From contig JAYWMQ010000045.1 in assembly GCA_035873375.1 (NCBI GenBank), forward strand, positions 1 through 33,382: a DNA stretch of 33,382 nucleotides, written 5' to 3'. The notes under the pieces were generated by a model. The model saw only the letters and a program-made list of their open reading frames with translations, was not told where the DNA came from and searched no databases. Of this stretch, positions 25,291 to 32,033 are shown in pieces. Source of the stretch: Nitrospirota bacterium. Lineage in GTDB: Bacteria > Nitrospirota > Thermodesulfovibrionia > Thermodesulfovibrionales > JdFR-85. Position 1 is the stretch's first letter; each line of letters opens with the position of its first letter. The translations under genes were made by a program, and so were the position numbers.

Positions 25291-26601
25291 ATGCACATAG
25301 GCATTATTGGAACAGGGTATGTAGGGCTTGTAACAGGCGCATGCTTTTCCGAGTTCGGGGTTTCTGTCACCTGTGTGGACAGGGATGAAAAAAAGGTCAA
25401 GGCACTCAAGAAGGGCGATATCCCCTTTTATGAGCCGGGACTCGAGGAGCTGGTCAAGAGAAATGTTGCAGAGGGCAGGCTCAACTTCAGCACAAAGGTG
25501 AAGGATGCAATAGAGTCATCCCTTGCTATCTTTATAGCGGTTGGTACTCCCCCAAGGGGTGATGGTACTGCTGACCTCAGTTATGTTAAGGAGGTTTCAG
25601 AGGAGATCGCCCGTTACATGGACGACTACAAGATTATTGTGACAAAGAGCACTGTGCCTGTGGGCACGGGCAAGAAGATCAGAAAGTGGATTAAGGAAAA
25701 ACTGAAAGATGATATTGACTTTGACATTGCCTCCAACCCTGAGTTTCTCCGTGAAGGCTCTGCTATCGGGGATTTCATGAGGCCGGACAGGGTGGTGATT
25801 GGTGCAGAGAGCCCTCAGGCTATTGCCATTATGAGGGACCTTTACAGGCCCCTTTATCTGATAGAGACACCTTTTGTGATTACCAATATCGAGACAGCGG
25901 AACTCATAAAATACTCCTCCAATTCTTTTCTTGCAGTCAAAATCTCCTTTATTAACGAGATAGCAAACCTGTGTGACATCGTGGGCGCGGATGTCCATGT
26001 TGTTGCGAGGGCAATGGGACTTGACAAGCGGATCGGCCCCAAATTTCTGCATCCCGGCCCCGGGTTTGGTGGTTCCTGTTTTCCAAAGGATACGGTGGCA
26101 CTGCTTCATCTTGCCGGGGAAAGGGATGCCGAGCTTGGTGTTGTAGAGGCTGCAGTAAAGGCCAATGAAAAGCAGAGGGCACTGATGTTCAGCAGGCTGA
26201 AGGAAGCGCTTGGTGATGTCAATGGCAAGAAGGTAGGCATCCTCGGCCTCTCCTTTAAACCCAACACAAATGACATCCGGGAGGCCCCGTCTCTCTATAT
26301 GATAGAGAGTCTCCTTAACGAGGGTGCCAAAGTGCAGGCCTATGACCCTGTAGCAACCCCGGATATGAAAGCTGTCTTCCCGAAGGTCAGTTATAAAAAG
26401 GATGCCTATGAAACGGTAAAGGGGGTAGATGCCCTTGTGCTTATGACCGAATGGAACCAGTTCAGAAACCTTGACCTTGCACGGATAAAGTCGACCATGA
26501 AGTCCCCGAATTTCTTTGATCTCAGGAACATCTATGCACCTGAAAAGATGAAGGAACTGGGCTTTAACTACTATTGTGTCGGCAGGAACTGTATAAAATA
26601 G
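25291..26601 (+). CDS. ugd: UDP-glucose 6-dehydrogenase
   Basis: Ugd oxidises UDP-glucose to UDP-glucuronate in two NAD-dependent steps, supplying surface polysaccharide and lipid A modification. The 436-residue protein has the Rossmann start IGIIGTGYVGLVTGACFSEFG, FIAVGTPPRGDGTADLSYV, TKSTVPVGTGKKIR, NPEFLREGSAIGDFMRPDRVV and ELIKYSSNSFLAVKISFINE. The catalytic cysteine lies in HPGPGFGGSCFPKDTVAL, with GLSFKPNTNDIREAPS in the C-terminal domain. All are intact and length is standard. TTGGAGGAC lies just upstream of the ATG. It is the last typical core gene before the accessory region. Confidence 0.97.
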   Translation: MHIGIIGTGYVGLVTGACFSEFGVSVTCVDRDEKKVKALKKGDIPFYEPGLEELVKRNVAEGRLNFSTKVKDAIESSLAIFIAVGTPPRGDGTADLSYVKEVSEEIARYMDDYKIIVTKSTVPVGTGKKIRKWIKEKLKDDIDFDIASNPEFLREGSAIGDFMRPDRVVIGAESPQAIAIMRDLYRPLYLIETPFVITNIETAELIKYSSNSFLAVKISFINEIANLCDIVGADVHVVARAMGLDKRIGPKFLHPGPGFGGSCFPKDTVALLHLAGERDAELGVVEAAVKANEKQRALMFSRLKEALGDVNGKKVGILGLSFKPNTNDIREAPSLYMIESLLNEGAKVQAYDPVATPDMKAVFPKVSYKKDAYETVKGVDALVLMTEWNQFRNLDLARIKSTMKSPNFFDLRNIYAPEKMKELGFNYYCVGRNCIK

Positions 26602-26625
26602 TTTGTCACAGTCAATAATAGTAGT

Positions 26626-26642
26626 GGCGAGGTTACCTCGCC
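26626..26642. terminator. bidirectional terminator between ugd and the hemerythrin gene
   Basis: GGCGAGG TTA CCTCGCC forms a perfect 7 bp stem with a 3 nt loop between two convergent stops. On the plus strand it is followed by TTCCTTCTTAT, a moderate U-rich tail. Confidence 0.65.
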
Positions 26643-26649
26643 TTCCTTC

Positions 26650-27060
26650 TTATGTAGCTGTCAGTTTTTTAAGAAAGGGAGCATATTTTCTGTCTTCCTT
26701 ATTAATATGGTCTGACCACCATTCTTTTAAAAACTTCAGCATCATATCCAGGTCCTTATCCATAAAAACCTCACGAGAAACATTCTCTGTCTTCCTTGCC
26801 AGTTCCTTATGCAGCAAAATATGTTCCTCCAGGGCAGGATAGCCTGCCTCTGTCATTAATGATTCTTCGGTCTCAAAATGGATGTGTATATGTTGCTCCA
26901 ACATAATTAAAGTAGGTTGTAATATTTTCTCTCCGCGTCCTTTTTGAATAAAGTAGTACAACGAATTGATAATGGAGACAATTCCTCTATGCTGCTCATC
27001 AATTATCGGAATTCCCAGCCTGTTACTGTCACTCCATACTATGTACAGGACATTTTTCAT
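26650..27060 (-). CDS. bacteriohemerythrin
   Basis: The 136-residue four-helix protein has the full di-iron ligand set of hemerythrins in order: GIPIIDEQHRGIVSIINSLY, HIHIHFETEESLM with HxxxE, HILLHKELARK with HxxxH, and WWSDHINKEDRKY with HxxxxD. Bacteriohemerythrins bind O2 reversibly for storage, delivery or sensing, which fits a microaerophilic or anaerobic host. It is a stand-alone cytoplasmic protein with no signal. It converges on ugd and is followed upstream by the DUF2283 gene, ending 2 bp after it on the same strand. Confidence 0.92.
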   Translation of the reverse strand: MKNVLYIVWSDSNRLGIPIIDEQHRGIVSIINSLYYFIQKGRGEKILQPTLIMLEQHIHIHFETEESLMTEAGYPALEEHILLHKELARKTENVSREVFMDKDLDMMLKFLKEWWSDHINKEDRKYAPFLKKLTAT

Positions 27061-27062
27061 AA

Positions 27063-27269
27063 TTATGCAATTTCTTTCTCAATTTCCTGGTAGGAGAGCT
27101 CTTTTATTGCTGCTTGTTCTTTAGCATGTTCTATTGTCATGCTTATCAACTTGCCATCCTTGCCAAGGTCAATATAAATATTTTCATTTATCTCTTTTGT
27201 TTCGTATACCTCATTTTCAGAAAACTCCAGTAATGCCGTATCTGTATCGGAAAAATATTTTATTTTCAT
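27063..27269 (-). CDS. DUF2283-family small protein
   Basis: The 68-residue protein starts MKIKYFSDTDTALLEFSE and continues TKEINENIYIDLGKDGKLISMTIEHA, the DUF2283 pattern of a short beta-rich domain ending in a helix. The family is often found next to a DUF4258-type partner in toxin-antitoxin-like pairs, but no activity has been shown. Here the partner gene lies immediately upstream with no gap (its stop is the base before this ATG). It lies 2 bp before the hemerythrin gene, so the three may be co-transcribed. Confidence 0.75.
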   Translation of the reverse strand: MKIKYFSDTDTALLEFSENEVYETKEINENIYIDLGKDGKLISMTIEHAKEQAAIKELSYQEIEKEIA

Positions 27270-27512
27270 TTATCGGTCCTCCTTGAATGATCTATCGAAA
27301 AATGTATTATGAACTGTTTCTCCATCACTTAATAATATAACCCTCAATGCTCTTCCTTCCATTTCTTCTATTTTTGCCCATCTCCTGATTCTTCCGTCTG
27401 ATTGAATTTCCTCTTTCAATGGATATTTGATAACCTTCTCAATCCCTTCATCTTTAATAATACACCTATCTGGCCTTTTTCGAATGTATTTGAAATATTC
27501 TGTTACTTTCAT
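27270..27512 (-). CDS. DUF4258-like partner of the DUF2283 protein
   Basis: The 80-residue protein reads VTEYFKYIRKRPDRCIIKDEG, then EKVIKYPLKEEIQSDGRIRRW, RALRVILLSDGETVHNTFFD. I recognise this as a widespread small conserved protein that accompanies DUF2283, resembling the DUF4258 group (a fold compared with RelE-like or BrnT-like toxins). The C-terminal HN and the basic RIRRW are conserved-looking, but I cannot name catalytic residues. It is directly followed by the DUF2283 gene, fitting a toxin-first pair. No ribosome site is evident before the ATG. Confidence 0.55.
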   Translation of the reverse strand: MKVTEYFKYIRKRPDRCIIKDEGIEKVIKYPLKEEIQSDGRIRRWAKIEEMEGRALRVILLSDGETVHNTFFDRSFKEDR

Positions 27513-27936
27513 ATTATTTTATTATATCAGTAATAGTATCAAATTGTTTTAGCATTTATTCCCTGCAGATAACTGGTTGATAGACGAAATGTATTTTATT
27601 CAGGCAATTTAAATATACCATATCACAGAAAAGACAAAAAATAAAGGGCTCAGGTTTCAAACTTTGACATGGCAGACATTAAGTGTTAAGAAATGTTCAT
27701 GGCGGTACCATTGCTTTTTATGCGCGCTGCTGATCTCTCGGATGTAGATAATCTGTGGCAGTGGGAAGTGAGTGTTTCATAGGAATTTAGAGGAAAAAGG
27801 TGCAAAGAGATATTGATGTCAAGAAGGATTGCCATCCAGAGGGTATATTAAGCATTGGCTGACTGAATCATGGTATATTATGTCAGATATTGACCAATCA
27901 TGAAAGTATAACAGTTCAAAAATGTGAGGTGATCCT
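27513..27936. other. 424 bp non-coding gap before hicB
   Basis: No convincing reading frame or RNA gene is seen here. It is AT-rich at the left end and contains two GGTATATTA copies near 27845-27877. It marks the shift from compact core genes to the accessory region. Confidence 0.6.
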
Positions 27937-28140
27937 ATGAAGCTGAAAGTAATTGTTCATGAAGCGGAAGAAGGAGGCTACTGGGCTGAGGTGCCAGCTA
28001 TTCCAGGCTGTGCAACTCAGGGAGAGACCTTCGACGAACTTCTCACCAACCTTTATGAGGCCGTCGAAGGTTGCTTATCCGTAGATATAAAAGACATTGA
28101 AATAACGGAGAAGGACAAAGTCCTGGAGATCGCAGTGTGA
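27937..28140 (+). CDS. hicB: HicB-family antitoxin
   Basis: The 67-residue protein has the short HicB/UPF0150 partial-RNase-H fold: VIVHEAEEGGYWAEVPAIPGCATQGETFDELLTNLYEAVEG. It lacks a separate DNA-binding domain, as in minimal HicB antitoxins. HicB binds and blocks HicA and usually represses its own operon. GTGAGGTGAT lies just before the ATG. The stop overlaps the hicA GTG by 4 bp (GTGA), so both proteins are made together. Order is antitoxin then toxin. Confidence 0.9.
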   Translation: MKLKVIVHEAEEGGYWAEVPAIPGCATQGETFDELLTNLYEAVEGCLSVDIKDIEITEKDKVLEIAV

Positions 28141-28343
28141 AAGCTATATCGGGGAAGGACTTTGCAAAACTGCTTGAAAAGAGAGGTTGGGAGTTGCGGA
28201 GAACAAAAGGCAGCCATCACATCTACGTGAAAGAGGGAAATCCGGTTCGGATTTCTGTACCCATACATGGAAATAGCCCGCTAAAGATCGGCTTGCTGAA
28301 GCACCTTATGAAGGTTGCAGGAATTGATGAAAGCGAGTTGTGA
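28137..28343 (+). CDS. hicA: HicA-family mRNA interferase toxin
   Basis: The 68-residue dsRBD-like protein has the HicA core: SGKDFAKLLEKRGWELRRTKGSHHIYVKEG with the catalytic histidine in GSHH (25-28), followed by ISVPIHGNSPLKIGLLKHLMK. HicA cleaves mRNA when free of HicB. The start is a GTG inside the hicB stop. The pair lies just upstream of the first copy of the inverted-repeat element, on the edge of the accessory region. Confidence 0.9.
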   Translation: MKAISGKDFAKLLEKRGWELRRTKGSHHIYVKEGNPVRISVPIHGNSPLKIGLLKHLMKVAGIDESEL

Positions 28344-28371
28344 CATGATGCACATAATCGGATAAGCAGGG

Positions 28372-28387
28372 TCCCGATATATCGGGA
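28372..28387. repeat. 16 bp perfect palindrome
   Basis: TCCCGATATATCGGGA is fully self-complementary. It lies 29 bp after the hicA stop and 10 bp before the first inverted-repeat element. It could be a protein-binding site or part of a REP-type repeat. Confidence 0.6.
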
Positions 28388-28396
28388 GTAGCGGGA

Positions 28397-28591
28397 CGAC
28401 CTGGGGGACATGTTGCATACTACGCAAAACTATTGACTGGCAAGAAAATGAAGTTGATAAAATTGCAGGATTATAGCTTACTATGACAGCCATGATTAGA
28501 CATGCCAGGAGTCTCGCACATGCCCAAATACACGAGAGGAAGAACTTAAATATGTATAAGTTTTGCATAGTGTGCAACAACGTTAAGGTCG
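28397..28591. mobile_element. MITE-like inverted-repeat element, copy A
   Basis: This 195 bp element has imperfect terminal inverted repeats. The left end runs CGACCT...GTTGCATACTACGCAAAACT, and the right end is its reverse complement with a few changes (AGTTTTGCATAGTGTGCAAC...AGGTCG). The inner part shares long identical stretches with two other copies in the window, such as TTGACTGGCAAGAAAATGAA and GATAAAATTG. No transposase is encoded. The 116 bp that follow, up to the next gene, hold nothing I recognise. Confidence 0.75.
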
Positions 28592-28707
28592 CATACAACT
28601 TGTTATCCGCACACAATGAAAATAAGCAATTTGCCTATTTGAATCGATATAATTGAGACTAAAAGAATTGCAAAACAATGTCTATATATTAACCAAAATG
28701 AAGAATC

Positions 28708-29157
28708 GTGATAATAATGGCCTGTGACCTTTTGAACGATATCTCTTACCAAAAGGCCATCATTGCCCTGGTTGGAACGCTTTTCGGCGGTTTTATTTCT
28801 TATTTTGTCGGCGTTGGTCTTTACGTCAAAAAAGGATTTTATGATCATGCCATCAAATTTAAACGTGCTTTTATTGATGAACTCTATGCTATTGAAAGAG
28901 AAGGGGGAAACCCGTCTAAAATCCTCCCTAAAGCTATGAAAAGACATGACCTTGCTGTTTTTGAATTTATACGTGTTTTGTCAAGGCGTAAACGAAAAGC
29001 ATTGTCCAGAGCTTGGGATGAATATCGTAATCCCAAAAAGCAAGGCAAAGTTGACTTGACGCATTATTATTTTGAAGGGGAGTCTTCTGAAGAGCAGGAA
29101 AATAGGCGCAAGCTCATCATCGAGCGTCTTAGTAAAATAATTTCCTTTGCTGAATAA
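28708..29157 (+). CDS. hypothetical single-span membrane protein
   Basis: I do not recognise the family of this 149-residue protein. Residues 17-40 form one hydrophobic membrane segment (IIALVGTLFGGFISYFVGVG). The rest is a charged, probably cytoplasmic helical domain with VFEFIRVLSRRKRKALSRAW and a C-terminal basic helix. An alternative ATG lies three codons in. The gene sits between copies A and B of the inverted-repeat element. Its stop codon is directly followed by the first 35 bp repeat unit. Lower GC than the core suggests acquisition by transfer. Confidence 0.65.
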   Translation: MIIMACDLLNDISYQKAIIALVGTLFGGFISYFVGVGLYVKKGFYDHAIKFKRAFIDELYAIEREGGNPSKILPKAMKRHDLAVFEFIRVLSRRKRKALSRAWDEYRNPKKQGKVDLTHYYFEGESSEEQENRRKLIIERLSKIISFAE

Positions 29158-29227
29158 GGAAACGAACTTAAGGGACGTTGTTACCCACTATGGGAAACGA
29201 ACTTAAGGGACGTTGTTACCCACTATG
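29158..29227. repeat. two exact tandem copies of a 35 bp unit
   Basis: The units at 29158-29192 and 29193-29227 are identical. The unit contains ACGAACTTAAGGGACGTTG and ends CCCACTATG. The second copy forms the left terminus of element copy B, so the first looks like a duplicated or partial element end. Confidence 0.9.
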
Positions 29228-29404
29228 CAAAACTATTGACTGGCAAGAAAATGAAGTTGATAAAATTGTAGGATTATAGCATACTATGACAGCAATGATT
29301 AGATATGTCAGTAGCCTCGCACACGCCCAATTGCATGAGGGGAGGAGCTTTATAATGTATAAGTTATGCATAGTATGCAACAACATCCCTAAGGTTCGTA
29401 TTCC
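29193..29404. mobile_element. MITE-like inverted-repeat element, copy B
   Basis: This is a 212 bp relative of copy A with the longest terminal inverted repeats (about 43 bp, imperfect). The left end is GGAAACGAACTTAAGGGAC and the right end reads GGGATGTTGTT and GGAATACGAACCTTA on the opposite strand. The inner conserved block TTGACTGGCAAGAAAATGAA is shared with copies A and C. No gene is inside. The 51 bp after it, up to the next ATG, hold nothing recognised. Confidence 0.75.
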
Positions 29405-29455
29405 AAGCCTCATGTTACTCCAATTTGCCGGTGATTTGCGACGTTCGGTGTAAAA

Positions 29456-30073
29456 ATGGCAATCTGGTTGCGGACAAACGAATTCGAAGAAGCAGTGCAA
29501 TCTTTCGAGTCCTGCCTTGAATTTGCTATAAAGGTAACGGGGGATTTATCCTACTGGAAATGGACTATGATTAGTTTGCACAATGCACTTCAAGGGTTCA
29601 TGGTCATTTCCTTGCGGAGGAGCGATGGGTTCGGACCAATTAGAGATGACATAGAGAAGGAATGGCATGAAGCACGAAGTAAAGGGCATCAGCTACCCGT
29701 GGAAAAATTGGATAGCTTCTTGAATCTATACAAAAAAATAAAGAAGGAAGGAAGTCTTCAATATTCGAATGAAGAGCGGTTTATTCCCAAGGGTAACCAA
29801 GGACATTCTGTGAAGAAAGTTAACGAGATTAGAGATGAGTTCATTCATTTTACTCCCAAGGGCTGGAGTCTCGAATGTTCTGGATTGCCTAACTGCTGCT
29901 TGGATTGCCTGCAAATCGCACGTTTTTTGCATGAGAACTGTAGAAACATCTCAACTCAATCAGGGCACGACAGGGACAGGGTTATAAGAGTCCTATCTGA
30001 ACTGGAAAAAGTCTTTTCTGATCTAAAAACACAGTATACAAACACCGAACCAAGCAAGCGAGTGGACGCTTGA
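29456..30073 (+). CDS. HEPN-like hypothetical protein ending inside an attC-like site
   Basis: The 205-residue, mainly helical protein has EFEEAVQSFESCLEFAIKVTG at the start and KWTMISLHNALQGFMVISLR near residue 38. A later IRDEFIHFTPKGWSLE (about residues 125-140) has RDEFIH fitting the HEPN Rx4H motif. HEPN proteins are often RNases in toxin or defence systems, and that activity is inferred only from the motif. A second cluster, GLPNCCLDCLQIARFLHENC, is Cys-rich. The stop codon lies inside the attC-like site at 30044-30100, as is usual for integron gene cassettes. No neighbour antitoxin is evident. Confidence 0.6.
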   Translation: MAIWLRTNEFEEAVQSFESCLEFAIKVTGDLSYWKWTMISLHNALQGFMVISLRRSDGFGPIRDDIEKEWHEARSKGHQLPVEKLDSFLNLYKKIKKEGSLQYSNEERFIPKGNQGHSVKKVNEIRDEFIHFTPKGWSLECSGLPNCCLDCLQIARFLHENCRNISTQSGHDRDRVIRVLSELEKVFSDLKTQYTNTEPSKRVDA

Positions 30074-30100
30074 CAGCGCCGCTCCATTCAATCGTTAGAT
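30044..30100 (+). repeat. attC-like (59-base-element type) recombination site
   Basis: The site is 57 bp and ends in GTTAGAT, an exact GTTRRRY box. It begins ACCGAAC, one base from RYYYAAC. The central arms GAGTGGACGC (30060-30069) and GCGCCGCTC (30076-30084) pair with one unpaired A at 30066, the extrahelical base typical of attC, around a TTGACA loop. It overlaps the end of one gene and lies 29 bp before the next ATG. No integrase is in the window. Confidence 0.65.
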
Positions 30101-30129
30101 AGTAAAATTATTAAGGTATTCATCTAACC

Positions 30130-30936
30130 ATGAGTAAAAGTTTAAATTGCAATCCAGCGTCCGTAGCAAATGCATCAGGCTTTCCACTTCAAATGCGCCT
30201 TGCGGACATCGCAAAAACTTCCGGACGATGGAGGCTATTAGGAGAAGAACATCCATGGTCATTGCAGTCCGGACACTCGGAGGGTTTCATTGATCTTATC
30301 CTCCTTGACACTCATGAGGAACAAACCATAGTGGTTGAATGTAAACGTGTCAAGCAAACAGTATGGGTTTTCTTGCTTCCTAAAACTAATCCGGAAAAGC
30401 GTTCACATGCAAGATTATGGGTTTCATCTAAAAGCAATTCTAAATGGGAAATGCTTGGATGGTCTCAATTTCAAGTAGATCCTCAATGTCACGAATCAAA
30501 ATACTGTGCCATTCCTGGACAAGATCATGGAAGACATAACCTTCTTGAAAGAACTGCATCAGAATTAATTGCTTCAGTTGAAGCCCTTGCACTTCAGGAA
30601 CGGGAATTAACCGAAAAAGGTCAAGCTTCAGATGTAAGATTTAGAAGATGCTACATTCCTGTAATTGTCACCACTGCTCAACTACAAGTGGCTTGTTTTG
30701 ATCCAAGTGAGGTGTCCCTTGTTGATGGTACGTTACCTGCCGAAGCTAATTTTTCGGAAGTTCCTTATGTTAAGTTGCGTAAAGCCTTAACAAACAGTTT
30801 TTCGACAACGTCACAAACAAATTTAACAGAAGCATATCAAAAAGCGGAGCGGACTGTATTCATAGTCAATGCTGAAAAATTTGGTGATTTTCTATATGCT
30901 TGTGAGGTCCATCGCAGTGCCAGTTGGTGGGAATAA
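30130..30936 (+). CDS. PD-(D/E)XK-like nuclease-fold protein
   Basis: I do not know a named family for this 268-residue protein. The N-terminal half contains FPLQMRLADIAKTSGRWRLLGEEHPW, then GFIDLILLDTHEEQTIVVECKRVK (about residues 52-75). The Glu, Asp and ECK positions fit the PD-(D/E)XK nuclease active site (E...D-x13-ExK). The C-terminal half has VRFRRCYIPVIVTTAQLQVACFD, resembling a structural continuation of the fold. It could be a restriction-like enzyme or a regulator using the fold. The gene follows the attC-like site, the position expected for a gene cassette, but no second attC follows it. Confidence 0.6.
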   Translation: MSKSLNCNPASVANASGFPLQMRLADIAKTSGRWRLLGEEHPWSLQSGHSEGFIDLILLDTHEEQTIVVECKRVKQTVWVFLLPKTNPEKRSHARLWVSSKSNSKWEMLGWSQFQVDPQCHESKYCAIPGQDHGRHNLLERTASELIASVEALALQERELTEKGQASDVRFRRCYIPVIVTTAQLQVACFDPSEVSLVDGTLPAEANFSEVPYVKLRKALTNSFSTTSQTNLTEAYQKAERTVFIVNAEKFGDFLYACEVHRSASWWE

Positions 30937-30995
30937 AAAAAACGATTTTACTATTTGCTGGAAGAGGGATTGCTCAAAGCGCTGTAGGGAGAAAA

Positions 30996-31065
30996 AGGGT
31001 CAAAGCTTTCATATTGACATTGTTTGATAACATTATGTATCTGTCAATGATAAAAATTCGACCCT
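30996..31065. repeat. REP-like nested palindrome
   Basis: In this 70 bp element AGGGTC pairs with GACCCT at the ends, and ATTGACA pairs with TGTCAAT inside around a 22 nt loop. It resembles the large REP-type palindromes of many Gram-negative genomes. The rest of the gap 30937-31154 holds one small hairpin (GATTGC/GCAATC near 31115) and nothing else recognised. Confidence 0.6.
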
Positions 31066-31154
31066 ATTACTTTATTAACCCGGCAACTATTCAGAGAGAC
31101 TGACAGCCTGTAAGATTGCGGGTTTAGCAATCAAATTGTTAGCAGTAAAAAAAC

Positions 31155-31646
31155 ATGAACAAATTCTGGCTGAAGCAAATATATGAAGAAGCAGTTAAAC
31201 GGTATTTGGACGGTGAGTTCCTTAGCAGTAAAAGGTCATCAGATTCTGGATACTTACTTAAGCTTCTGGGTTTTGAGTTATTGCTTAAAGCAGCACTATA
31301 TATCGACAAAGGAAAAGAAGATTACTCACATAATTACTACGCGGTGTATTGCACATTAAGCCGAGATGTCAAAAAGAATTTAGTTTCAGAAGCGCAACAG
31401 ATTTCACAAATTTTCGATATCAAAGACAAAATAAAAAATATTTTAACTTGGTATTCTGATAACTTTGTTAGGCTTAGGTACCCTTTTAACTCTTATAAAT
31501 GCCTTACTGAACCCGAATATAAAGAATACAGCAAGTTATATTCGGAGTTGGGATGTCCAGAAGGTGAAGCAGAATTTGAGTATTACCCTGAAGAATTACG
31601 TGGCCTATTTATGGCTTTGGAAGTGTATGTTAAGAAAAACTGCTAA
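31155..31646 (+). CDS. HEPN-like hypothetical protein
   Basis: The 163-residue helical protein has DSGYLLKLLGFELLLKAALYI, SHNYYAVYCTL and WYSDNFVRLRYPFN. The pattern of an acidic helix with FE..LKA, a following histidine and the RYPF segment resembles HEPN-domain proteins. It lacks a clear Rx4-6H catalytic motif, so it may be inactive or a partner. No ribosome site is strong before the ATG. It lies between the REP-like palindrome and copy C of the inverted-repeat element. No adjacent nucleotidyltransferase antitoxin is present. Confidence 0.5.
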   Translation: MNKFWLKQIYEEAVKRYLDGEFLSSKRSSDSGYLLKLLGFELLLKAALYIDKGKEDYSHNYYAVYCTLSRDVKKNLVSEAQQISQIFDIKDKIKNILTWYSDNFVRLRYPFNSYKCLTEPEYKEYSKLYSELGCPEGEAEFEYYPEELRGLFMALEVYVKKNC

Positions 31647-31751
31647 CAGACTCATCGATAACACACAATATATTTTGCACAATTAGAGCCATAGTGACCT
31701 CGAAGCTGGTAAAGTAATTTAACCCAAAAACCAAACCATAGGAGGCACACC

Positions 31752-31856
31752 ATGACTCAGAGACATTGTACCGAGGGAGACAGAAGACAGACTTCCGTTG
31801 AGGCATACTATGCAAGATTCTTGACTGGCAAGAAAATGAAGTTGATAAATTTGTAG
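31752..31856 (+). pseudogene. 34-codon frame with strong ribosome site, cut by element copy C
   Basis: TAGGAGGCACACC precedes the ATG at 31752, an excellent translation start. The first codons read MTQRHCTEGDRRQTSVE, but the frame then runs into the shared inner sequence of element copy C (FLTGKKMKL) and stops. It looks like the 5' end of a gene into which the element inserted, with the remainder lost. I do not recognise the protein. Confidence 0.45.
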
Positions 31857-31978
31857 GATTATAGCATACTATGACAGCCATGATTAAACATGCCAGGAAC
31901 CCCGCACACGTCCAATTGATCGAAAGGAAAAACTTGCTAATGTATTAAGTTATGCATAGTATACAACGTTACTGAAGT
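31791..31978. mobile_element. MITE-like inverted-repeat element, copy C
   Basis: This is the third copy, about 188 bp. Termini are GGCATACTATGCAAG on the left and CTTAATAC...TATGCATAGTATACAACG on the right. The inner block TTGACTGGCAAGAAAATGAA and TATAGCATACTATGACAGCC are shared with copy B. It is more diverged at its ends than A and B. Confidence 0.7.
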
Positions 31979-32033
31979 TAGTCCGTACAAAGAAATAAAA
32001 TGGGGCAGTTTCGTTATGCCTATACGGGGAAGA

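Noticed and set aside
28281-29500. Minus-strand frames across element copies A and B giving similar hydrophobic peptides (also 31630-31881 in copy C)
   Set aside because: The similarity follows from the shared DNA repeat. Copy C shifts frame upstream, frame ends differ, and no ribosome sites are present.
31081-31144. Second possible attC (CGGCAAC ... GTTAGCA, 64 bp) just before an ATG
   Set aside because: The end box breaks GTTRRRY. The inner part folds only as a simple 6 bp hairpin (GATTGC/GCAATC) off-centre, without paired arms or an extrahelical base.
28397-31978. CRISPR-like array from the repeated blocks
   Set aside because: Only three repeats of about 200 bp separated by whole genes; no short regular spacers and no cas genes.
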